DNA of 21,162 bases, from IMG/VR virus record IMGVR_UViG_3300025860_000111, positions 1-21,162 of that record, one strand, 5' to 3'. Both the position numbers and the translations under genes were made by a program. The notes below the pieces were generated by a model. The model made no database searches. It was not told the DNA's origin and saw only the letters and a program-made list of their open reading frames with translations. Shown piece after piece: positions 7,301 through 13,970 of this stretch (within the stretch, counting starts at the first letter, position 1; each line of letters opens with the position of its first letter). This stretch comes from a virus.

Positions 7301-7550
7301 CTCGTCTTTCACAATTAACATTCCTGCTGGTGCAGTAAGTGTTAATTTCTCTTACCCAAATACTCTTCGAAATGTTACTAGTGTTCTTTATGCAGAAGGT
7401 CTTAATGCAGATGTTAAGGGATCTTTTGGATCACCCACTCTGGTTGATGTAGAAGGAGCCAATGGATTTAGTGCCATATCTTATAAAGTATATTCATTCA
7501 CACCACCTTCACCATTTGAAGCTAGCGCAACTTACACCGTAACAATTTAA
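4335..7550 (+). CDS. Large modular tail fiber/baseplate fiber protein
   Basis: This 1071-residue protein has several modules. Residues 1-115 form a beta-rich N-terminal domain (FDCTGYNVRGQVRKTY, LTSEETAAMKAGRYYYDAEI, VLEGIFEVSPRV) typical of fibers that dock to a phage baseplate. Residues 130-285 hold the first NPHQVAPDQIGLGNVDNT module, a KADQLTTYTKTEVD linker and a coiled stretch. Residues 295-560 are a beta-helix-like region (VSKTGNNINQGLNIDDAKLT, then short repeating strands) that could bind or cut polysaccharide. Residues about 580-780 are four 50-residue NPHSVTAxQVGLGN repeats. The last about 270 residues (FVEQLLKQTYFPTFVNPSA to the end) resemble receptor-binding tips seen in other phage fibers, including GRRRAFYGTN and VEGANGFSAISYKVYSF. 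It has its own late promoter and no Shine-Dalgarno sequence. Confidence 0.8.
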   Translation: MSTNIDLHADKGSTFSVAVNVENKDGSAFDCTGYNVRGQVRKTYKSEYGVNLSCDYIDQADGLIGLSLTSEETAAMKAGRYYYDAEIFSDSGTVIRVLEGIFEVSPRVISETSDLGLGDNTDPVPDSHALRRDNPHQVAPDQIGLGNVDNTADATKPVSGPTQAALNLKADQLTTYTKTEVDTKVTNLIDSAPGALNTLNELAEALGDDENFASTVNSAIASNSSGITALNSHALSKTNPHDVSLEQLTDVDFLSNPPAQGQGILYDTDSQTWVAADIEGGTGTGGPVELTDQTHSIYVSKTGNNINQGLNIDDAKLTITSAVNAAQTLIAEPGFVGSVRIDVLDGGRYFEGNVNISDNIHVFAPTSTFIGNLTIGNNSSCVIDTHYADTNTPGSTLVNFVNATNSYYTANTLDMRGEAGSQTGGIGIRSEQSINRCKVNIGEIYIPTDAKGYQSDEDGNLTFGRVNLTGDNSFAFYLFGVDGNAKTDITCGEIIASPIGSNTMAVYCNTDNSKTTLICGQIDVAKVYSIPKATAELYIICPKINGDRTQNIIGVVKEISDITFDLKADQTALTAHVSDATNPHSVTATQVGLGNVDNTSDATKPVSGPTQNVLSLKANLSDLSNHINDLTNPHSVTAAQVGLGNVDNTSDINKPVSTATQTALNSKANSSDLTTHINDLTNPHSVTATQVGLGNVDNTSDATKPVSGPTQTALNSKANSSDLSNHINDLTNPHSVTAAQVGLGNVNNTSDINKPVSTATQTALDLKADQLTTYTKTEVDAAIGDGGGGDLTADVTSDVNVGSISTADVVTSGTTLQEFVEQLLKQTYFPTFVNPSASLTDNLASSVEAGTTGINLSAGFNAGAINGALTDNIWDPGLKQANRAGAANSYEFSGTSIITTTQGGSTLSQPAVVITDGANTFNVSIDYAEGPQPLDSVGSNYLSPLPAGSVVKSLTVNGRRRAFYGTNLSDNTSAGIRALSNSVLNPGNGSSFTINIPAGAVSVNFSYPNTLRNVTSVLYAEGLNADVKGSFGSPTLVDVEGANGFSAISYKVYSFTPPSPFEASATYTVTI
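4835..4880 (+). repeat. 46-base exact direct repeat, copy 1 (KADQLTTYTKTEVD linker)
   Basis: These 46 bases recur exactly at 6629-6674 in the same gene and encode the LKADQLTTYTKTEVD linker. The two copies bracket the beta-helix-like region and the 150-base repeats, so recombination between them would neatly delete or exchange that block. Confidence 0.8.
6075..6674 (+). repeat. Four tandem 150-base repeats with a 300-base higher-order period
   Basis: The string AATCCTCATAGCGTAACTGC starts at 6078, 6228, 6378 and 6528, exactly 150 bases (50 codons) apart. Copies 1 and 3 share the GATGCAACCAAACCCGTATC version of the second half, and copies 2 and 4 share GATATTAATAAACCAGTTAG, so the array is an ABAB duplication of a 300-base pair. 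Each unit encodes one NPHSVTA-QVGLGN-DNTSD fiber-shaft repeat. Copy 4 ends in the 46-base repeat also found at 4835-4880. Confidence 0.85.
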
Positions 7551-7558
7551 TATAAATA
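7551..7558 (+). promoter_or_regulatory. T4-like late promoter octamer before the 1961-residue fiber gene
   Basis: An exact TATAAATA begins directly after the stop of the preceding fiber gene and ends 5 bases before the ATG at 7564. This is the same spacing as at 4322-4329, again predicting a leaderless or nearly leaderless transcript. Confidence 0.65.
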
Positions 7559-7563
7559 GCAAT

Positions 7564-10500
7564 ATGGCATCCATAGAATTTCCTCTTTCATTCACACGAC
7601 AATTTGTCGGGCCACTTGATACATCATCAGTATATGATTCATTAATAGATCTTCAAGACTATGTTAATAATAATCCTATTGCATATCTTGGTCAAGTTCT
7701 TAGTATAGCCAGTGGTGATGACGCTGGCATTTACATCGTTGGTGATGATGGTGCTGGCGGTTTTAATGTTGAAAAATATAGTAACGAAACAGATCTTAGT
7801 TCTAAAGCTAATTCATCTGATTTAACAACTCACATTAATGATGCAACAAATCCTCATAGCGTAACTGCTACTCAAGTTGGTTTAGGTAGCGTAGAAAATA
7901 CCGCTTTATCAACCTGGCCTGGAAGCGGTGCAATTACTACAGTGGGAACACTTGGTAGTTTAACTGTATCTGGCCAAACTACATTTACTAACAATTTCCC
8001 GTTCTTACCTTCTGGTCCTCCAACAGACTCAAATCATGCAGTACCTAAAAGTTACGTTGATACTTTATCAGAGGGTTTACATACACACGATCAAGTTCAT
8101 GCTTTAGCGCTCAGTGAATTAAGCGGTTTAATTGATGGAAATGCTGGGCCTTCTACAGTGAGTTATGATAATGGAACCAATGGCGTTGGTGCCACACTTA
8201 CTATTGTTTCTGCCGGTGAATTTAACTTTTTATCACCAATCGTATGGGACAATGACCCTGATATTTTACTTACAAATAGAGTATTGGTTATTAATCAGGG
8301 AAATACTTTTGAGAATGGAATATATGAGATAACATCATCCACCGTTTTAACTAGAGCGAGTGACTTTGATACCCCAGCAGAAATGGCAGGTGGTGATTTT
8401 GTATTTGTTACTCACGGCGATACTTACAATAATACTGGGTGGGTTCTTTCTGAACCTGTTAATACAGTTGGAACTGACGAAGTTCACTTCATTCAATTCT
8501 CTGGTGCGGGTTCATTTATTGGCGGGCATGGTATTACAATCAATGGTAACGAAGTTTCTATTCCAAAGAACGAATTAATAGAACTTCAAGATCTAACTAT
8601 ATCCGGTGATTTTAAATTAATAAGCGATCCATTACCACAGGCAAATTATATATTAACAACTGATGCCGCTGGTATTGGTACATGGCAAGAACCGTTTCAA
8701 TCGACTCTTAATTCAGTCACTACAAACGGAGCAACTACCCTCAACGATATTAGTGTAGGCAGGATTGTAACATTACATCCAACTAATCCAGTCAACAACA
8801 ACATAGCCTCTGGTAATAGCAGTGCGTCTATTGGAGGAGTTGCAAATGTAGTAAGCGGGAATGGCTCAGTCAGTTATGGAGGTATCGGCCAAGAAGTTAA
8901 AGGGCTAGAGTCTTCGGCAATAGGTGGAATAAACACAATTCTAAACACTAGATACACCTCTGCTATTGGAGGAACTGGCAGTGTGGTTGGTTTAGGAACG
9001 TTGCTAATAGATGATATAGATGCACAAAATTCGATTGCATTAGGGGGCAACGGTAATATAATTGAATCCGCACAAGCAGCGGCAACAGTAGGTGGAGACA
9101 CAAATAGGATTTTAACAACTCATCACAGATCCGTTATTTTAGGAGGTCAAAACATTATAACAGATGCCGCGGATACTGCATACGTTCCCAATTTAAATGT
9201 CGGCGCAGGATTCAAAATGCCAACAGGAGCAACTGATACCTACGTTCTCACTACTGATGCAACTGGTGTAGGCACCTGGCAAGAAGCGGCGGGAGGCGCT
9301 GTATCGGATTTAGAGTATTCAGGTGATTGGGATAGTGCCACGAACCCCGCTTCTGCTACTACGGCACCAAGTAAAAATGCTGTATATGATAAGATTGAAT
9401 TATTAGTAGCTGCTAGCACAGGTACAACAGATTTAAGTATTGGTAATGTAACTGCGTCTTCTTTAGATATACAATCTAACACAGGAAACAATGCGACAAT
9501 TCCAGCAGCAACAACAGTATCTGCTGGATTATTAACAAACGCTCAATTTGATAAGTTGTCCAGCATTACTGTAACAAGTGCGATTAACCTTGATACCTTA
9601 ACATCTAACATACAATCAAATTTATCCTATACATCAAGTGCAACAAACGGAGTTGTAACAAATAGTGATGGAAGCGGTTTTATAATTCCTGCGGCAACAG
9701 CAGTAGCTGGCACTAACATCGCTGGATTATTAACTCCAACTCAATTTGATAAATTAGATTTAATTAGTATTGTTACTGATCCGGTTGATCTTAATGCTTT
9801 ATCGAGCGATCTTAATACTTTATCGGGTGATCTTACTACTTTATCAACCGGCGTTTCAACAATTGCGGGGCGGGTTGGTACTTTAGAAACAGACGTTAGT
9901 GCAATAACATCTAACGTATCGACAGATTTAGGTATTGGTACTCATAATGATATATCATTACAGATAACGAGTAGCGATGGAAATGATGCGATAATTCCTT
10001 TAGCAACGGCGTCAACTGACACTAACCTTGCTGGATTATTAAGCCCAACGCAATTTGATAAGTTGGGTAACATTACAGTTGCATCGCCCGTTAATCTTGA
10101 TACCTTATCATCCACAGTTGGCGGAATAACATCTAACATATCGACAGATTTAGGTATTGGTACTCACAATGCAACATCTTTACAGATAACGAGTAGCGAT
10201 GGAAACAATGTAACACTTCCTGCAGCGGATACCAACCTTGCTGGATTATTAACGAACGCTCAATTTGATAAGTTGGACAACATTACTGTAACAAGTCCGA
10301 TTAATCTTGATACCTTATCATCCACCGTTGATGGAATAACATCTAACATACAATCAAATTTATCCTATACATCAAGTGCAACAGACGGAGTTATAGCAAA
10401 TAGTGATGGAAGTGGTTTTATAATTCCTTTAGCAACAGCAGTGGAGGATACCAACATTGCTGGATTATTAAGCCCAACTCAATTTAATAAATTAAATTTA

Positions 10501-13449
10501 ATTAGTATTGTTACTGATTCGGTTGATCTTAATGCTTTATCAACCACCGTTGATGGAATAACATCTAACGTATCGACAGATTTAGGTATTGGTACTCATA
10601 ATGCAACATCTTTACATATAACAAGCAGCGATGGAGACAACGCAATACTTCCTTTAGCAACGGCGTCAACTGACACTAACCTTGCTGGATTATTAAGCCC
10701 AACTCAATTTGATAAATTAGATTTAATTAGTGTAACAAACACAATTGACCTTGATAACATTGTTGGGTCTGGTGACATAACAACAGATGATGCATGGGTA
10801 GCTGCTGGAGACTTGATTGTTGGCTCTGGAACAAACACGGCATCAATATTACCCAAATCAGATAACAATTTTCTACATACGACAGCAGCAGGAGTTGTGC
10901 AATGGAAGTCGGCTATAGATGGAATTTCTAAGAATGGCACAGGTGCATTTAATAGCCGTAGAACTATTAATCTCATAGAGGGAACTAACATAACCCTAAC
11001 GTTTGTCGATGATCCTTTGGGCAAGGTAGATGTTACTATAGATGCCGCTGGTGGTGGAGGAGTTACAGATTTAGGTATTGGTACTCGTAATGATATATCA
11101 TTACAGATAACGAGTAGCGATGGAGAAAATGCGACAATTCCTTTAGCAACGGCGTCAACTGATACTAACCTTGCTGGATTATTAAGCCCAACGCAATTTG
11201 ATAAGTTGGACAACATTACTGTAACAGGTCCGATTGACCTTGACAATCTCCCAACCGGTAGCGGTGATATGTTAAAGGCTGATTATGACCCAAATAATAC
11301 AGCTCAAGATATCTATGATATTCGGTGGATGGTAGAGCACACAGACCCCTTGGCAACACCCAATAGAATTTTTACTAAATTAGAAAGAGACAAAGTTAAT
11401 AATCTTTGGGTTGGAATTAATGAATTGGCCGCCAACGTAGCGCCAGTTGTTACTAATGACTCATCCCAAGGTTATTCGGTTGGTTCACTTTGGATAGACA
11501 TCACTTCTGGAGAAGTATATAGGTGCGTTGATAATACCGTTGGAGCCGCGGTATGGGCCGAAACTTCACTATCAGGGCTAGCGCCAGTTGCTACTAGTGG
11601 CAGTGCTACTGACTTAACTACTGGAACTCTTTCAATCCTTAGGATTGGTGATGAATCAATAACAAGCGGTAAGCTAGAAAGTACTATTACTACTTCGTTA
11701 GGAAAAGCCGATACCGCATTACAACCGGTGGATGTTGGAATTAGCGTCCAAGGGTGGTCTTCGGTATTATCTGCAACCACAGCTAGTTTCTTAGTAGCAG
11801 ATAAAGATAAACTTGACAACATTATATTTGATGATCCTCGGGATCCTGATATTCCAATTAACCTTGATACATTATTAAGTAACGTTACAACGAACAACAG
11901 TAAAGTATCTGCTGATGGTAGTGTAACAACGCATTCTGATATTAACGATGCGGGTTCTGGTAGTATCATTACTTTAAATGAAAGAGAGAAACTTTCATTA
12001 ATCGCGTTTAATGCGGGACAAACTGCTCCTGATGATACTATAAATTTAACTGATTTAGCATCAGCCGTTGCTGTTAATACGACAAAAGTATCTAACATAC
12101 AATCAAATTTATCCTATACATCAAGTGCAATACAAGGCGTTATAGTTAATTCTGATGGAAACGATGCTGTAATTCCTTTAGCAACAGCGTCAACTGGCAC
12201 TAACATCGCTGGATTATTAACTCCAACTCAATTTGATAAATTAGGTAACATTACAATAAATCAGGCCGTTGATCTAGACGATCTAGAGACTAGGGTTAAT
12301 AATATCGATGCTTCCGTTGTTCTAAAAGGAATTTGGGATCCTAATAGTGGAAGTTTCCCAGCAAGTACCTTAGCAGGATTTAGTTACATCGTTGAAGCTG
12401 ATGGAACAGTTGATAATATAACATTCAATGTTAATGACAGACTTATAGCATTAGTTGATGCTGCTTCAACTACTACTTATAGTCCTGATTGGTATAAAGC
12501 TGACTATACAGACCAAGTTTTATCGGTTAATGGTTTTACTGGAACCGTTGTTTTAAATACAGATAATATAAGTGCAGCCGGCACCAATAAGTATGTAACT
12601 GCTGATGATGTTACTAAGTTGTCCAGCATTACTGTAACAAGTGCGATTAACCTTGATACCTTATTAAGTAACGTTACAACGAACAATAGTAAAGTATCTA
12701 ACGTATCGACAGATTTATCCTATACATCAAGTGCAATACAAGGCGTTATAGTTAGTTCTGATGGAAACAATGCTATAATTCCTACGGCGGATACCAACAT
12801 TGCTGGATTATTAAGCCCAGCTCAATTTGATAAGTTGGGTAACATTACAGTTACATCGCCAGTTAATCTTAACGATGTAATAGCAGCCCAAATAATTAAC
12901 AATTCAAAGGAAGGAAACGCTACACACACTGGAGAAGTTACTGGCAATCTTGATCTGACGCTGCAGCCTTCGGCGATAAGTAATAGAGGCACCGTGACTG
13001 CATTAGCTGATAATGACTTTATTTTGATTGGTGATACAGATGATAATGCCAGTCTTAAGAAAACGACCGCTCAATCTATTGCAGATTTGGCAACTCAAAC
13101 TCCTGGTTTAAATACAGATGTTCAAACTATAACTTCTAGTGCAAATGCTGTTTCCTTTGATACTTCTAACGGGTGTAATGCTAGAATTATATTAACAGAA
13201 GATGTTTTATCGCTAGCAATAACTAAAGGCGGCGGAGCTTTAGATAATGGAGATACTGGAATTATATTCATAAAGCAAAATGACCCAGGTGGCCACACAT
13301 TTGCAGTTTCCACTCCTTCTACAATTAGAGTATATTCTGGTGACTTGGCCAAGATCCCAGATATAACGATAAATAGTGTTGGCTCGGCTACTATCGGGTA
13401 TGCATTTGATAGCGGCGAATTACATTTATATGTAAGTGAAACAACTTAA
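7564..13449 (+). CDS. Very large repeat-built tail fiber with YadA-like head segment
   Basis: This 1961-residue protein is a mosaic. One NPHSVTATQVGLG module sits at about residues 96-115, followed by a PKSYVDTLSEGLHTHDQVHA segment. Residues about 205-335 are a region found in many fibers (VLVINQGNTFENGIYEI, TRASDFDTPAEMAGGDFVFV). Residues about 415-540 are YadA/trimeric-autotransporter-like head repeats (SAIGGINT, SIALGGNGN, SVILGGQN), ending in TYVLTTDATGVGTWQEA. Then come nine copies of an AGLLxPxQFxKL module between about residues 650 and 1760, joined by SSDGNxAxIP and NLDTLSS coiled segments. Residues about 1583-1690 are another exchange module (KGIWDPNSG). The last about 110 residues are a beta-rich tip (LAITKGGGALDNGDTGIIFI). 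Such fibers are probably trimeric and bind host surfaces. There is no chaperone or peptidase S74 motif at the end. Late promoter just upstream. Confidence 0.8.
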   Translation: MASIEFPLSFTRQFVGPLDTSSVYDSLIDLQDYVNNNPIAYLGQVLSIASGDDAGIYIVGDDGAGGFNVEKYSNETDLSSKANSSDLTTHINDATNPHSVTATQVGLGSVENTALSTWPGSGAITTVGTLGSLTVSGQTTFTNNFPFLPSGPPTDSNHAVPKSYVDTLSEGLHTHDQVHALALSELSGLIDGNAGPSTVSYDNGTNGVGATLTIVSAGEFNFLSPIVWDNDPDILLTNRVLVINQGNTFENGIYEITSSTVLTRASDFDTPAEMAGGDFVFVTHGDTYNNTGWVLSEPVNTVGTDEVHFIQFSGAGSFIGGHGITINGNEVSIPKNELIELQDLTISGDFKLISDPLPQANYILTTDAAGIGTWQEPFQSTLNSVTTNGATTLNDISVGRIVTLHPTNPVNNNIASGNSSASIGGVANVVSGNGSVSYGGIGQEVKGLESSAIGGINTILNTRYTSAIGGTGSVVGLGTLLIDDIDAQNSIALGGNGNIIESAQAAATVGGDTNRILTTHHRSVILGGQNIITDAADTAYVPNLNVGAGFKMPTGATDTYVLTTDATGVGTWQEAAGGAVSDLEYSGDWDSATNPASATTAPSKNAVYDKIELLVAASTGTTDLSIGNVTASSLDIQSNTGNNATIPAATTVSAGLLTNAQFDKLSSITVTSAINLDTLTSNIQSNLSYTSSATNGVVTNSDGSGFIIPAATAVAGTNIAGLLTPTQFDKLDLISIVTDPVDLNALSSDLNTLSGDLTTLSTGVSTIAGRVGTLETDVSAITSNVSTDLGIGTHNDISLQITSSDGNDAIIPLATASTDTNLAGLLSPTQFDKLGNITVASPVNLDTLSSTVGGITSNISTDLGIGTHNATSLQITSSDGNNVTLPAADTNLAGLLTNAQFDKLDNITVTSPINLDTLSSTVDGITSNIQSNLSYTSSATDGVIANSDGSGFIIPLATAVEDTNIAGLLSPTQFNKLNLISIVTDSVDLNALSTTVDGITSNVSTDLGIGTHNATSLHITSSDGDNAILPLATASTDTNLAGLLSPTQFDKLDLISVTNTIDLDNIVGSGDITTDDAWVAAGDLIVGSGTNTASILPKSDNNFLHTTAAGVVQWKSAIDGISKNGTGAFNSRRTINLIEGTNITLTFVDDPLGKVDVTIDAAGGGGVTDLGIGTRNDISLQITSSDGENATIPLATASTDTNLAGLLSPTQFDKLDNITVTGPIDLDNLPTGSGDMLKADYDPNNTAQDIYDIRWMVEHTDPLATPNRIFTKLERDKVNNLWVGINELAANVAPVVTNDSSQGYSVGSLWIDITSGEVYRCVDNTVGAAVWAETSLSGLAPVATSGSATDLTTGTLSILRIGDESITSGKLESTITTSLGKADTALQPVDVGISVQGWSSVLSATTASFLVADKDKLDNIIFDDPRDPDIPINLDTLLSNVTTNNSKVSADGSVTTHSDINDAGSGSIITLNEREKLSLIAFNAGQTAPDDTINLTDLASAVAVNTTKVSNIQSNLSYTSSAIQGVIVNSDGNDAVIPLATASTGTNIAGLLTPTQFDKLGNITINQAVDLDDLETRVNNIDASVVLKGIWDPNSGSFPASTLAGFSYIVEADGTVDNITFNVNDRLIALVDAASTTTYSPDWYKADYTDQVLSVNGFTGTVVLNTDNISAAGTNKYVTADDVTKLSSITVTSAINLDTLLSNVTTNNSKVSNVSTDLSYTSSAIQGVIVSSDGNNAIIPTADTNIAGLLSPAQFDKLGNITVTSPVNLNDVIAAQIINNSKEGNATHTGEVTGNLDLTLQPSAISNRGTVTALADNDFILIGDTDDNASLKKTTAQSIADLATQTPGLNTDVQTITSSANAVSFDTSNGCNARIILTEDVLSLAITKGGGALDNGDTGIIFIKQNDPGGHTFAVSTPSTIRVYSGDLAKIPDITINSVGSATIGYAFDSGELHLYVSETT
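7849..7882 (+). repeat. Extra copy of the fiber-shaft repeat shared with the preceding gene
   Basis: AATCCTCATAGCGTAACTGC and the following ACTCAAGTTGG are the same as in the 150-base repeats at 6075-6674, and the upstream AATTCATCTGATTTAACAAC is shared too. The two neighbouring fiber genes therefore carry near-identical DNA, a natural crossover site between them. Confidence 0.75.
9523..12850 (+). repeat. Nine dispersed copies of the AGLLxPxQFxKL fiber module
   Basis: The string GCTGGATTA starts at 9523, 9721, 10030, 10240, 10459, 10684, 11173, 12208 and 12802. Each begins AGLL(S/T)(P/N)xQFxKL and is followed by I(T/S)V and often NLDTL. Most are preceded by SSDGNxAxIPLATA. The DNA of copies at about 9929-10080 and 11069-11222 is almost identical. 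Spacing varies from about 200 to 1000 bases, so this is an unequal, recombined array and not a simple tandem one. A truncated copy lacking AGLL lies at 12600-12670 (TKLSSITVTSAINLDTL). Confidence 0.75.
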
Positions 13450-13459
13450 AATAAAAATA

Positions 13460-13963
13460 ATGAAAAAATATAGATTAATAAAAAAATCTCCTTTAGAACT
13501 TTATAATAGAAACCTTGGTGGGTTCCCTTGGACATTAACAAGAAATACATCACCGCCTGAGACATTAGATGGATTTAAATATGTTGAAGAATTACCATAC
13601 CCAGGAAATAATCTACTGGCTGAAGGAAAGGTTTGGGTAAGAGAATTAACAGAAGACGCTTACATATGGGTTCAAGCCGATGAACCAACGCTTGATGTAG
13701 ATAACCGAACCGTTGAAGCTTGGAGAATTAGAGCTATAGCTAAAACTACTCCATTTTTAGATGAAATGCTAATTGATAAAATCAACAAAGAAATCTCTCT
13801 CATACAAGATCCATTAAATAAAGCCGTGGCCGAAGAAGTATTTTTCGGGGGAAATACGATAGACAGAGAATCTACATTATTAAATACTATGGCAAATAGT
13901 ATTGGGTTAACGAGCAGTCAAATTGATGACCTGTTTATACAGGCTATAAATATAACTGTATAA
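13460..13963 (+). CDS. Putative fiber-associated accessory protein with C-terminal helical domain
   Basis: This 167-residue protein begins MKKYRLIKKSPLELYNRNLGG. The N-terminal half is beta-rich with many aromatic residues (FPWTLTRN, KVWVRELTEDAYIWVQ). The C-terminal half (about residues 85-167) is helical: VEAWRIRAIAKTTPFLDEML, DPLNKAVAEEVFFGGNTIDR, then SIGLTSSQIDDLFIQA. A helical pattern of this kind (xAWxxRAxx...LGLxxxQxDxLF) recurs in small proteins beside phage tail-fiber genes, perhaps as assembly or capping factors, but I know no characterised member. I chose the ATG at 13460 over a GTG at 13436 that would overlap the preceding gene. The next gene starts 7 bases after the stop, and a late octamer is embedded near its 3' end. 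Confidence 0.7.
   Translation: MKKYRLIKKSPLELYNRNLGGFPWTLTRNTSPPETLDGFKYVEELPYPGNNLLAEGKVWVRELTEDAYIWVQADEPTLDVDNRTVEAWRIRAIAKTTPFLDEMLIDKINKEISLIQDPLNKAVAEEVFFGGNTIDRESTLLNTMANSIGLTSSQIDDLFIQAINITV
13945..13952 (+). promoter_or_regulatory. T4-like late promoter octamer before the lectin-fold adhesin gene
   Basis: An exact TATAAATA lies inside the last codons of the upstream gene, 18 bases before the ATG at 13971. T4 geometry predicts a leader of about 13 bases with no Shine-Dalgarno sequence. A second partial match, TATAAATT, lies closer to the ATG. Confidence 0.5.
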
Positions 13964-13970
13964 ATTAACT

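Noticed and set aside
10704-12098. Long antisense frames (180 and 208 codons) within the large fiber gene
   Set aside because: They mirror the repeats of the sense gene, contain no recognisable domain, and arise from its biased codon use.
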